DNA of 64,000 nt from Euryodendron excelsum (lineage: Eukaryota; Streptophyta; Magnoliopsida; Ericales; Pentaphylacaceae): NCBI GenBank assembly GCA_033060915.1, contig CM065381.1, positions 2,725,501 through 2,789,500 of the forward strand, given 5' to 3'. The notes beneath the pieces were generated by a model, which searched no databases, was not told the origin of the DNA, and saw only the letters and a list, made by a program, of their open reading frames with translations. This document shows positions 48,900 through 59,896 of this stretch, piece after piece. The translations under genes were made by a program, and so were the position numbers. Numbering within the stretch: position 1 is the first letter of the stretch; the number at the start of each line of letters is the position of its first letter.

Positions 48900-51800
48900 C
48901 GCAAGTAACATGCTCATAAGCAGTTATTAAGCCTTTTCTTCTTGGTTTTGTTTGTGCAGGTAAAAGGGAAGAATTGAGATCACGTGTGCCCTCCATGCCA
49001 ACCAAAACCATTAACGGTTGATGCATTAATCAGTGTTTCGTCCTCAACAATGAAGCCTAGATTTGGTCACCTCATCTATGTCCGATGCTCTCTCTCTCTC
49101 TCTCTCTCGACTAAATGCTTTTCTCTTTAAAAAGAAAATGACCAGGAGCTCAAGCTCATGTAGCAAATATACGAGCAGTACTCTTTTTAGATTCAATATT
49201 ACACACAAGTTGAGACACACGTCCAAATATGCAGCATACCATAATCCTCTGAGTCAAATTTTGCTACTAAATTCTGTTAAATTTAATTGCATGCATTGGT
49301 CAAATATGATCCGCTCTCTCTCCTTTAATACAAGTTGATCCTATTTGATTTAGTCAGAATCCGGGCTAGTTTACACGCACTAATTCTCTATCTAATCAAG
49401 TGAAAGACTTTCTTCTTCTTCTTTTTTTTTTTTTTTGGTGGGATTTGATTTCATTGACTTTAAGCTCAATCAATTTAGTATTTTTTTAATCTAATGTCCA
49501 ATGGTGTTTTTTTTTATAAAAGAAATGGTGTAAAACTTTATAATAATGTGCATTATTAAAATTAAAATGACAAAACAATATAAGAAAGAGAGAAATGTGC
49601 ATTATTTGACTCGTCCCTTTTTTTCGTATCCTCTTCTTTCTTTTTTTTTCTTTTTTCTTTTTTGGGTTTTACTTTTTATTTTTTATTCTATTTTTTGTCG
49701 AAAGACCACAAAAGAAATGTTTTTTTTTTAAAAAAGCGTTTAAATCATGCTTGTGCCATTTTGACATTTCTTAAAAAAATCATCCAATTCAATATATACC
49801 AACTGGTTCATCGATTTTCTAAAATATCAATTCATGGCCAAAGCACTAATAGTTGATATTTGTTTATGGATATATGTATAAACACAAGTTTTAGGGTGGG
49901 GGTTGGCATTTGTTTATATATTACTATTTAAAGTGGCCCGTGCAAAGCACTAATAGGATTTAAATTTGCGGATTTCATTGGAAAACATATGATAATGCGA
50001 GATATTTGTTGTGCAACCTAAAAAGGGGTTATATATGTATGTATGACGCGTTTCTTATACGATTCTTGGTACTTCTACAGTACTCTGTGGGCTGTCTTGT
50101 AGTAGGTGCTTTTTGTTATGCTTTCAATGCCTCAGAACTGATTTTTTGGCTACTGCACTGACAATTTCGAATGGATGTGTCGCCGATACCAACAACCACC
50201 TAAATATGCATACGTGTGCATGTGTACAATTTGTTTGAGAAGAATACATATAAGTAAATGTATATGGGTAAAACTTGAAACTTCTTGAACGTAAATTTTT
50301 GTACAGAACCGTTCTTATGTAAGGAGAAGAAGACTCCAACAATCACCACCAAATGTTAACCTATCCTAAATCTAGAGTTTTATTAGAACCATTAATCTGC
50401 ACCATGTTTTATATAAGGAGGGAATTAAAAAAATTTGAGAGAGAGAGTGAGTTTAGGAGAGAACATCAAGAGTTATGTTTTAAAATTTTGAAAGAGAGAA
50501 TGAGGGGTTGTGTAAAAGAACCCAAACAGTAACTCAGGTCAGTGAAGTTTATGTTTTTGGTAGAGTAAAAATAAACATTGGCAAAAGAAAGTAGAGAAAG
50601 AAATTGATATATGTTACATATACAAATGTGTTAATTTGTTATATAAATAAATATGCAAATATGTCTGTGTTGTTCCTTTAGGGCAATTTCTCAGTTTACT
50701 CCTCTTTGGGTTTCTCTTTCTTAAATGACAGGAAACCCCACTAAGTCACTTCCATCTGACCTTTGCTCTCACTAGGGCACCTCTCTCTCTCTCTCTCTCG
50801 GGCCAAAAAAACAAAGGAAAAAAAGAATAGTGGCATTACTCTCTACTAACAGAATATTTTTATTTTTATTTATGCATGATCATTATGCATATAGTAATGA
50901 TTAGGGTTAAGACTAACGAGAATTGAGTAAGGAGAAAATAACAGGGTCTTACACTTGTACTCAAAGACTGAACATAGCAGAGATATAGTTAGCAATATCG
51001 TATCAGTTAAGGTATTTTTTTTATTATTGGTATGGTACATACAGGTACTGGTGTAATACTCGATATCATCTTGAATTTATTACCATAAATATCATATGCT
51101 ATAAAAATATATATATTTAAAATATTAAAGATTTTAATATAATATAAATGTGTTATTTAACCTAAATATATATTCAAAAATACTTTAAAAAACATATTAT
51201 TATCTAGTATATATGCCTAAAATAAATTTTAATTAGCAATTATCATCTAAAGAGAATAAAATTAAATTATTTTAAAATAAATTATACAAAATCGATACCG
51301 TCCGATATTATCGATACTATCATTATTGTCTGATATTGATCGATTTCTTAACTAGTATAATACGATACGTACTAGCCAATATTATATAAAGATTGATACG
51401 ATGCGTACCAGCCAGTATTCTAGTAACGGCACTAAATTAATTACTATGCAAAGGTTGGTAGGGAAAAAGCAAAGTCTGAATTTAATTGAGCCAAATACAG
51501 CTATTTGGTTTATGATAAGGATGAGGGTCTCGGATAAGGATGGCGAGAGGTTCCATCACATTATCTCAGTCTGTGTGGCATTTGGTTTTTGTTCGGGGTT
51601 AAAGTTGTCGGAAAGTGTCAAAAAAAATGATCGACGAAAATTAAACAAGTCGACGGAAAGAGCCATTCGCTCTTTTATAATAACTAGTTAGTATAAAAAA
51701 AATAAAAATAAAAATAACTAGTTGAAGTGACCCGTGCAACTCATGGACAGCTTTGATATTTTTAGATTATATATAAAAATTAATAGAATAATATTATATA

Positions 51801-51923
51801 AATAAAAAATTTATACAAAATTTATGTATAAAATAATATAACTTAATAAGAACTTTTTATTCCAAAACATTTATTATAATAATTTTTAATTATAAAATTA
51901 TCACTATCACATTATATATATAA
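48900..51923. other. AT-rich intergenic region
   Basis: No supportable gene. Microsatellites occur at 49086-49108 and 50782-50799, with T-rich runs near 49420 and 49630. A repeat rich in GATACG/CGATAC motifs (about 50986-51425) is probably a decayed transposon, but its ends were not resolved. Confidence 0.5.
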
Positions 51924-51928
51924 ATTTT
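51924..51928. repeat. Target-site duplication of element B, left
   Basis: ATTTT directly before the left LTR, identical to 59892-59896 directly after the right LTR. Confidence 0.85.
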
Positions 51929-52500
51929 TGTACGTGAGATTTTTCGGGAAAGCTGGGCCGAACTCTCTGGCCCAAATGAATGAATCCAAACTCCCTGCAA
52001 AAGAGGATGGTTATAATGGGTCGACCCTTGAAGATCAAGTTAACAAACTTAGTTGCAATGGGAATCAATAAGAGTGGTGAATGTTCTAAGTTAATTGTCC
52101 ATACTTGGCCCTTGACACCTTGGGTACTTATAGTGTGCTCGGCTTTGTCCTACAAGCAGACACTCATAGCTTGTAGGGTAGGCTCCATCATTGACACCGC
52201 CTGACCACTTACAAGGTCTGGCGCATCGCCGCTGGGAATTCCGGCTGACCGGACATGTACGTCGACGTTGCGTGGGCAGCCACCCACGCATTTAATGCGG
52301 GTCAACTCTGCATTTAATGCTTGAAGACCGCTTAGCGGTTTGGGCTCGCTTTCAGTGGTTTGGGTCATGGCGAGGAGTAGGTCGGCGGTTAGGGTCGGCC
52401 CGTTTCTTAACTCTGATTCTGGGCCGCCACACAGCCCAGACTTTAATCCGCATATATTGGGCTTCATCCTTTGGGTTGGGCCGTGGAATATTCCCCCACA
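51929..52500 (-). mobile_element. Left LTR of element B (3' in coding sense)
   Basis: 572 bp, beginning TGTACGTG and ending CCCCCACA on the plus strand (TG...CA). It lacks 19 bp that the other LTR and LTR A both keep (junction at 52029/52030). Confidence 0.93.
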
Positions 52501-52516
52501 ATTGCCTCCCAACCTT
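52501..52516 (-). promoter_or_regulatory. Polypurine-like tract of element B
   Basis: On the minus strand AAGGTTGGGAGGCAAT abuts the LTR. It is purine-rich and in the position where plus-strand synthesis is primed, though interrupted by pyrimidines. Confidence 0.5.
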
Positions 52517-52695
52517 TGTGTCGTTTTGGCTCCCGAAATGGCCAAGGGCTGGAACGATCGCCGTGCCGCATGAATGGCGAGGACTTTAAAAGATTTATTA
52601 ATGAGGCGTCATTGAATCGACAGCCGATGTGACGCTTCGGCAGAGCGTCATGATTAACGCCATTTTCCTGCGGATGAACCGATGGCTCTGGTGTG

Positions 52696-52703
52696 TATAA
52701 AAG
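52696..52703 (+). promoter_or_regulatory. TATA box of the antisense gene in element B
   Basis: TATAAAAG lies 159 bp upstream of the ATG of the plus-strand gene, inside the element but outside the LTR. It implies that this gene was transcribed from its own promoter, not from the LTR. It is a sequence match only. Confidence 0.5.
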
Positions 52704-52861
52704 AGTGATGCCCTATTAAGTCGAAAAACACTTGGTTTTTCCTCGCCTTTTTGAGTAGCGTGTGCGTCGGCTGTCTCGGCACTCACCACTGTAAGTGTTT
52801 TTCGAGTCTGTAACTCTTTTGCTTTTCACTGTATTTTCTGTGTTTTGACGGTTGTCCCCCG

Positions 52862-55095
52862 ATGGCATCCCGTCTTCGTAAAATGCTAGATGGCCCGTCG
52901 GCCCTTGCTTCGTTCAGGGCAAGGTTTGACATCCTAGACGAGATCAACTTAGAGCTGATCGATCCCAATGACTATCGTATGGGTGAAACCGAAAAGGGGG
53001 TGTCATTCCCAGTCATTGCCATCATAGAGGGGGGACTTAGGTTTCCCCTACACCCTCTTCTTCATAAGTTCATAGTAAAAAAATAAAGTATCGCCCTCCC
53101 AGTTAGCATCAAATGTGTATAGGATCTTTTTCGGCATGCTTGAAATAAATCGGCGCCTGGTTGTGGACCTGGGCCTCACCGAACTAGACTACTGCTACAC
53201 TCTTTGTAAAGTCGGAGATAGTTACAAAGTCTACCTCCGAGCCATAAAGAAGTCCTTAGAGTTAGTGAAGTGTCTGCCTTCCTCAGGGAAGGGCGTCGAC
53301 GACGTTAGGGTTTGGGTAACCGGTCCATGGGAGTTCGGCAACGTTCCTGAGAAGGATAGACCGGCGATTTGATACCCTAGAGAGCCCGTTGAACTAGGTT
53401 TGATGCCGATCTTTCATTCTGTGCACCATTTTAAATTTTGATGTGCATCAAATTTGATTCTTGAATTTTTGTAGACACGAGGAAGCAGTCGAAAGCACGC
53501 GACTGGTTAGTCAATTCTGACGACCTCAAGAAGGTTCTGAACTACGTCGGCGAGGGTCGACTAAAATACGTCGCTCGGGCCACACACATTTTGCTCTCCT
53601 ACCCTCTGCGATATTCGACCTTTACTGCTGAGACGGGTGTTCCCCAGAGTACCCTCGCGAGGTTGGCGAAGGAAGGTGCCGAGGGAGATTTCGAGGAAAT
53701 CCCTACCGGCATCGCGATCGAAAGGGCGCGCAGTCCTACGGGTGTGACAGTCACAGTTGCTCCCCCATCGGAGCCAGTTGGTGAAGAACGACACGAAGCG
53801 CGATCCAAGTCCCACAGCTCGGCATCAAGTTCATCGCCATACACTGCTCCCGACCGCCAAGTAAAGATTCCAGCGAGAACACGGTATTCTACTCCATCCC
53901 CCGACGCAGAGGTCAGCATGAGTCTGAGGGAGAGAATGTTTGCCACTGCCAGCCAGCCGTTAAGGTCGGCCGCCACCACTTCCACCGAAACTCCTTCAGC
54001 CGAGCTGGTGATAACTCCTGTGGAGGAAGCCCCTCCTGTGTAACAGAAGCCAAAGACTCGGCAACAGAAGAAAAGGAAGCCCGAGGATACCCCACCGACT
54101 CTAACGCCCAAAAAGCAGAAAAGAAAAGGCATAGTGGACGAGGTCGGCGAAACTGTGACCATTACGCCTAATATTCTAGGCTGACCTCTCTCGACAACTA
54201 ATTTGATGATTGAGCAGGTCGAGGTAGCCTTCGGCGTCATGAAGAGCGTTCTCCAGAAAAAAGATATGGCTAAATTGGGCGAGGCCAGTGATGCGGCCAT
54301 TTTTATGGGAGCCTTCCATGATTCACTACTGGCAAGCCGTCATTCGGTCTTTTCCGTTTCAAGGGCTTTTCTGATCAATTGTTTTAGCACGACTTTCTCT
54401 TGTTTTAGGGCTGCCTAAATTCCTTGGAAGCGATGACCCACTTCCAGAAGCTCGCCGAGGTGCACCAGGAACTTATTGAAAAGCACGGTCGACTAAAGAA
54501 GGAATGGATCGGTGCCAATAAGGACCGGATTACCTTCAAGAAGCAGGCCGAACAGGCTTCCGCCGAGCTTTTGTTGATGAAAGCCAATTTTAAGAGGAGA
54601 GACAAGGAACTGACCGATCTTGAAAAGAAGTTCGATTTGCAGTCCGTGGATTTGCATAAGGCCAATGCAGAGGTCGAGGCTCTTAACACCGAAGTGACCA
54701 AGCTGAGGGTGGAGGAAGAGGCTGCACTGAAGAGGGGTGAAGAAAGGGGGGCCAATCGATTGGCCCAAGAGATGATGGACCTCAGTCGCTCCATATTCTG
54801 ACAGGGTTAGAACGGTGCCCTTGTCGTTGCAGAAGTAGATAAGGCCTCTGACGTTTGGGGTCTTTGTCCGGACTTCTTTGACACCACTGAAGACGGCGTC
54901 GTTTGCTAGAAGAAAGTGCTTGCTAATGCCCAGTACAAACGAGAACTTAACTTAAAGGCCGCGGCTGGAAAAGCTGCTGCTGAGAAAGATAGGGCTGAAA
55001 AAGTGAAGGCTGTTGTCGAACCACCTAAGGACGTGGAAGAGATTGTTGGTGGTTTGCCGGAGGCAACTTCGCAGCCGGGGGAGAAGTCGGCATAA
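52862..55095 (+). pseudogene. Intron-bearing antisense gene of element B
   Basis: It opens with ATGGCATCC (good plant context) and reads MASRLRKMLDGPSALASFRA, then GLRFPLHPLLHKF and YRIFFGMLEINRRL, features of the family called putative gypsy type transposon (PF04195). Two short introns are evident: 53398-53474 (GT-AG) and 54332-54408 (GC-AG, where element A has GT at the same place). The middle is Ser/Pro/Thr-rich with a basic PKTRQQKKRKP-like stretch (about 54040-54130), possibly a nuclear signal. The region from 54409 is a long coiled coil (about 130 residues), ending at 55095. Frame breaks near 53083 and stops near 54041, 54183, 54799 and 54909 show decay. The direction is opposite to gag-pol. 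The role is unknown. Confidence 0.78.
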
Positions 55096-55208
55096 ATGTT
55101 TCTTTTTCTTTCTAGGCTGTTTTTGTAATCATCAATGCTTTTAATGAACAAGTTCGTTTTGTCTCTTATCTTGACGTTTATTACTGAATCTGCCTTGGTT
55201 TTTGTTGT

Positions 55209-55528
55209 GGACCTCATTGGCCGACCTGTCCAACTTGGACAAGACCAAGTTTTTACACTTGGTTTTTGTTTAGGCCTTCTTCGGCCGACCTGTCTAACTT
55301 GGACAGGACCAAGTTTTTACACTTGGTTTTTTGTTTTGGCCTTCTTTGGTTGACCTGTCCAACTTGGACAGGACCAAGTTTTTGCACTTGATTTTTATTT
55401 TGGCCTTCTTTGGCCGACCTGTCCAACTCGGACAGGACCAAGTTTTTACACTTAGTTTTTGTTTTGGCCTTCTTTGGCCGACCTGTCCAACTTGGACAGG
55501 ACCAAGTTTTTACACTTGGTTTTTGTGA
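55209..55528. repeat. 64-65 bp tandem array, five copies (element B)
   Basis: The YYGACCTGTC core recurs at 55221, 55285, 55350, 55414 and 55478. Each unit holds TGTCCAACTTGGACA (7 bp arms, one-base centre) and ACCAAGT-TTTTAC-ACTTGGT (7 bp arms, 6 base loop). Both inverted repeats are preserved in most copies. The array sits between the converging 3' ends of the antisense gene and integrase, as in element A. Confidence 0.93.
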
Positions 55529-55635
55529 GTTCACAGAGTGTCCAGAGTATGTTTGTTTGAACAGCTTCATTTTTATTGACTCTTCAAAAAAGCTTTAAAC
55601 ATTTGATGAACTGTTACATTGCACGAAGCTTTGCA

Positions 55636-56905
55636 CTATTGGTAAAATTTCTTCAAGTTGCTTGCATTCCAGGATCGCGGCAATTGTCTTCCTTCTTCAA
55701 TGGTCTCTAACCTGTATGCCCCGATGCCGACCTGAGACGTCACTCTGTAAGAGCCTTCCCAGTTTGGGTCGAGCTTGCCATCTACCGCGTTCCTGGTCGC
55801 TCCCAACACTTTTCATAAGACTAGGTCGCCAAGAGCAAAGTTTCTCGGGCGGACCCATTTGTTGTAGGAGCGTCTTAGCTGTCGCTGATATTCCGCGAGC
55901 CTGATCAAGGCGGTCTCCCTTCTTTCTTCGACAAGATCAAGGTCTTTTATAATCGCCTGGTCGTTAAGACCCGAGTCGAAAGCTGCCGACCTTATAGTTG
56001 GTAGTCCGACCTCCAAAGGAATGATTGTTTCCACCCCGTATGCCAAGGAGAACGGGGTTACGCTACGCCGGTAAACCTCCTTGGGGTTGTTCTATAGGAC
56101 CACGAAACGTTGGGTAGCTCCTCCATCCACTTCCCTTTGGCTTTCTCCAGTCATTTTTTTACTCCGTTAAGCATGGTTTTGTTTGAAATCTCAGCTTGCC
56201 CGTTGCATTGGGGGTAGGCCGGCGTCGAGTAATAGTTTCTGATCCCCAATCCTTCGCAAAATGATCTGAACATATTACCATTGAGCTGGGTGCCGTTATT
56301 TGAAACAATGGCACGGGGCAACCCGAATCTCGTGACTATGCTCTTCCATACAAACCTTTTGGCATCGATCTCCCTGATGGTTGACAAAGGCTCTGCTTCT
56401 ACCCATTTGGTAAAGTAGTCAGTCGCTATGATGAGGAACCTTTTGTTGCCAGGAGCTCGGGGCAGAGGTTCGACAATGTCCAGTCCCCATTGGGCAAAAG
56501 GCCACGGATTGGTTATGGTTGTAAGATCTTCGGCTGGATGGTGGATGATAGGGGAAAACCTCTGACACTTGTCACATTTTAGGACGTACTGGGCTGTATC
56601 TTTCTGCATGAAAGGCCACTAGTATCCCTGTGAAATGGCTCGGTGTGCTATTGATCTTCCGCCGACATGGCTTCCACATACCCCCTCGTGGATTTCAAAC
56701 AAGACGCCCTGTACTTGGTCTGGATGGAGGCAGTGCAAATATGGGCCTGTAAAGGAACGCCTGTAGAGCTCCTTACTTGGTGACAGCCAATATCTCAGAG
56801 ATGTATGTTTGATTCTCCAAGCTTCAGCCTTATCTTTTGGTAGTTCGTCTTTGTCGAGGTAAGAGATGATTGGGTCCATCCATGACGGTCCCAGTTGTTC
56901 TGCTG
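55636..56905 (-). pseudogene. Integrase of element B (broken)
   Basis: From 56879 downward: HEGVCGSHVGGRS and CDKCQRF form the zinc-binding part. The core then has WGLDIVEPLPRAPGNKRF, TDYFTKWVEAEPL, VSNNGTQLNGN and YSTPAYPQCNGQAE. In VSNNGTQL the second catalytic Asp is Asn, so activity would be lost even without the stops near 56613 and 56151 and the frameshift near 56050. The C-terminal PNWEGSYRV block (about 55760) and stop at 55636-55638 match element A. Without RT upstream, this element could move only with help from a related copy. Confidence 0.88.
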
Positions 56906-56911
56906 TTAGAG

Positions 56912-56918
56912 CTTCTTC
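56912..56918. other. Deletion scar: RT and RNase H missing
   Basis: Sequence right of this point aligns with element A from about 8103 upward, and sequence left of it with A below about 6146. Both A positions carry a CTTCTTC heptamer, which occurs once here. About 1.95 kb with RT, RNase H and the second RNase H is therefore missing from B. Confidence 0.85.
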
Positions 56919-58030
56919 AGGTCCTCCACAGCTTTGTTCTCAGGTGTCTGTCCCACATCATCGATAGTGGGGGTGTCTCCATGCAGCTCCATCATCTACA
57001 CTTTCTCAGGCTTTGTCTTTGTCGCACATGCTATTAGGAAACATTGTTTGGTAGCTACTTGGTCTCTCCTGATTTCCCCAACTCCAGCAGAGGTCAGAAA
57101 TCGAAGTAATTGATGGTAGGAAGAAGGAACGACCTTTATGAGGTGCAACCAGGTTCGTCCCATGATGGCATTTTAGGGGGGGAGGGTACGTTAACCACCA
57201 GGAATTCGATTTGCAATGTGATTCCTCCGGCTGTCATCGGAATCGTTACTTTCCCTATGGGCCAAACGGGATCCGAGTTGAATCTGACCAATGGGTTGAG
57301 TGATGGCTGGAGGTCAGACTCCTTAAGTTCCAGTTTCTTGAACAAACTGTAGTATATAACTTCGGATGAACTCCCTTGGTCAATGAGCAATCTTTTGACG
57401 TCACAGTCTGTCATTCTTAACGTGACCACCAAGGCGTCATTATGGGGAGTCTGCACTCCGACGAGATCTTCATCAGTGAAGGCAATGGGCGTATGACCGC
57501 TGCCGATCTTGGTTTTCTTGCTGGGTGGTTGTATTTGCATTACTTCCCTCAAGTGTGCAACCTTTTGCATCTCACCCTGGTATCTATGTGGGTCGATGGT
57601 TCCTAATTCAGTTGAACCGTGTAACACATTGATTACCCGGATCGGCCTTACCTCTGTCTTCTTCTGAGCCGCGTCCTCCACCCAAGGTCGCTCGGCCTTC
57701 TTATTCGTCTTTTCCCGATCAATAAACTGGTCGAGATGGCCAACCTTGGCCAAATCTTCCAAATGGGTTTTGAGATGCCGATATTGCTCCGTTTTATGGC
57801 CCTTCTCGCGGTGGTAGGAACAAAACCTTTTCTGGTCTCGAGTTGCGGGGTCTCCTCCTAACTTTGGTGGCCATTTGAAAAAGGACTTGTCGTGGATCTG
57901 GGACAATATCTTATAGATGGGGTCTTTAAAGACTGTATAGACCCCCTCTGTTATCCTTTTTCCCTTATCATCTTCTGATCGGGGTTTCTTGGTTTCCTTC
58001 TTATTTGCCTTCTCTGTAGCAACGCCGACC
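56919..58030 (-). pseudogene. Gag C-terminus and protease of element B
   Basis: An open stretch (57906-57136) reads CSYHREKGHKTEQYRHLK, a compact Cys/His block typical of these gags. After a linker it reads DCDVKRLLIDQGSSSEVIYY, the retropepsin active site of this lineage (DQGSS), with a GGITLQIEFLVVNVP block following. It then runs into a shifted frame near 57140. The remaining 200 bp is the linker before RT, ending at the deletion scar. Confidence 0.8.
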
Positions 58031-59266
58031 TTGACCGATGCTGGCTAGGGCGTGTCTTCATCCAACCACGCATAGCGCTCAATCCTCAGCATTAGTTCTT
58101 GTATGGTGAGGGCTGGTTTTTTCATCAAGGATTGTCGCAAACGGTGCTCCCTAGGAAGGCCAATCTTGAACTGGGTCACAGCCAATTGCTCGTTGCACTC
58201 GTCAATTTCATTGTAAGCCTCCCAGTACCGTCGAGCATATGCTCGCAATCCTTCTCCTTCCTCTTTTCTCAATGTTAACAGGAAATCAACCTCCTTCGGC
58301 TACAAACTGTTTGCTATGAAATGAGCTGTAAACAGCTCGGCAAGTTGCCTCCAGCTAGAAACGGACTTAAGTGGCAATTTATCAAACCACCTTAAAGCCA
58401 CACTTCCTAGGCTAGGGGAAGATTCGACACATCAGCATCTGGTCACTGCACCACACTATCATAAGTTGTTTGTAATGCCGAACATGGTTAATCAGGTCGG
58501 TCCTTCCGTCATACAGGGTGAACTTTGGTGGGGTGAACTTTCGAGGAATAGGGTGGGACTCGATCTCCTCTGTGAATGGCGAAGACACAATTTGATCCAG
58601 GGCCTTCTTCATCAGGTCATGGGCCGTGCGCTCCTTAGTTTGCTGCTTCCTATCCTCCTGTTTTTCGTCATACCATTTCTCCCAGTCCTCTCTTCGCCGA
58701 TCTCCTTCAGTAGGTTCATTATTTGGCGGGGTTTTGCTCTTTCCCCTCTGCTGGTCTGTGCGCCTATTGTCCTAACGCTCGGTACTAGGAGTATAACTCC
58801 CTCTTCCCCGCGGCGCTGGATCGTTCCTGCTGCCAGTAACTTGCTCTTGATCGGGGGAACTCTTTCTCCCGCGCTCATTCCTTCCAGAGAACGCCTCCCT
58901 CATGACCCGAACTTGGGAGGTGAGGTAGGCTATCTCTTCTCCGCGCCACCGAATTTCCCTCTCTGCCGCACGGAGTGTATCCTCGCTCGAGATCCTCCCA
59001 CTGGAGGGCGACGGGGCAAGGTTTTGAGGGTGGTTTCTGAGGAAGTTTCTGTCCTTGACATAGCCCGTATCCCTCCGCATTTCATCCAGTGTTTCTTGGT
59101 GGCTTTCGGCAGGCGTTCGTATCTCCGACCTTAGTGTTCTCCTTCTCTGCCGATCTACTGGTGTAGATTGGCAATGCACCAAATCGATCTGATCTTTACT
59201 GGAGGAGGCTCCGACGCCTCTCCCGTCGTGGTTCTCTCTCCTATATCTCTGGTTGTTTAGACTCAT
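58031..59266 (-). pseudogene. Gag of element B (broken)
   Basis: The likely start is ATG 59266 (MSLNNQRYRREN), 32 nt inside the LTR border and just after the primer-like site. The N-terminal part is charged and Arg-rich to about 58774. The retrotransposon gag domain follows (PPKFTLYDGRTDLINHVRHY near 58510-58570, then a RRYWEAYNEIDECNEQLAV block near 58190-58250, PREHRLRQSLMKKP). Stops near 58772, 58302 and 58047 and a frameshift near 58440 break it. Confidence 0.82.
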
Positions 59267-59280
59267 GATTTTTCTAAGCC

Positions 59281-59298
59281 TTCCCACAGACGACGCCA
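59281..59298 (-). promoter_or_regulatory. Primer-binding-like site of element B
   Basis: TGGCGTCGTCTGTGGGAA on the minus strand starts 2 nt from the LTR, the same place and nearly the same sequence as in element A. Both differ from TGGCGCCGT by one C-to-T type change at a CpG-like position. Confidence 0.6.
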
Positions 59299-59300
59299 AT

Positions 59301-59891
59301 TGTAGGTGGAATTTTTCGGAAAGGCTGGGCCAAACGTTCTGGCCCAAATGAATGAATCCAAACTCCCTGCAAAAGAGGATGGTTAGAATGGGTCGACCCT
59401 TAAAGGGCCGAGCACACTCCGAAGATCAAGTTAGCAAACTTAGTCGCAATGGGAATCAATGAGAGTGGTGAATATTCTGAGTTAATTGTCCATACCTGGC
59501 CCTTGACACCTTTGGTACTTATAGTGTGCTCAGCTTTGTCCTACAAGTAGGCACTCATGGCCTGCAGGGTAGGCTCCATCATTGACGCCGCCTGACCACT
59601 TACAAGATCTGGCGCATCGCCGCTGGGAATTCCAGCTGATCGAATATGCACGTCGACGTTGCGTGGGCAGCCACCCACGCATTTAATGCAGGTCAACTCT
59701 GCATTTAATGCTTGAAGACCGCTTAGCAGTTTAGGTTCGCTTTCAGCGGTTTGGGCCATGGCGAGGAGCAGGTCGGCGGCTAGGGTCGGCCCGTTTCTTA
59801 ACTCTGATTCTGGGCCGCCACGCAGCCCAGACTTTAATCCGCATATATTGGACTTCATCCGTTGGGTTGGGCTGTGGAATATTCCCCCACA
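59301..59891 (-). mobile_element. Right LTR of element B (5' in coding sense)
   Basis: 591 bp from TGTAGGTG to CCCCCACA (plus strand). It holds the 19 bp (59402-59420) missing from the left copy, and a TATA-like TATAAG on the minus strand at 59518-59523 that could drive gag-pol. Confidence 0.93.
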
Positions 59892-59896
59892 ATTTT
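59892..59896. repeat. Target-site duplication of element B, right
   Basis: ATTTT, identical to 51924-51928. Confidence 0.85.

Larger units (their letters stand above)
51929..59891 (-). mobile_element. Tat-type retrotransposon B, internally deleted
   Basis: A 7963 bp unit is bounded by two LTRs and a matching 5 bp duplication (ATTTT). In coding sense (minus) it runs LTR, primer-like site, gag, protease, then directly integrase, a tandem array, an opposite-strand gene, purine tract and LTR. RT and both RNase H domains, present in element A at the equivalent place, are absent. By hand count the LTRs differ at about 40-45 of 572 aligned positions, mostly transitions, so it is not a recent insertion. 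It lies in an AT-rich foldback-like sequence. Confidence 0.92.

Noticed and set aside
48525..48917. Upstream extension of the peptide-gene frame to 256 codons.
   Set aside because: It consists largely of CT-repeat Ser-Leu codons and leader sequence; the signal peptide marks Met at 48524 as the start.
50986..51425. Dense GATACG/CGATAC motifs with hints of inverted ends, resembling a non-autonomous hAT element.
   Set aside because: Ends and a target duplication could not be matched convincingly.
52862..55095. Domestication of the antisense gene of element B as a host gene.
   Set aside because: Several stops and frame breaks in this copy argue against a functional host gene here, though an intact copy elsewhere is possible.
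57370..57410. DQGSS instead of DTGSS in the protease of element B, at first sight a lost active site.
   Set aside because: DQGSS is common in this lineage of plant gypsy elements, so it is not evidence of decay.
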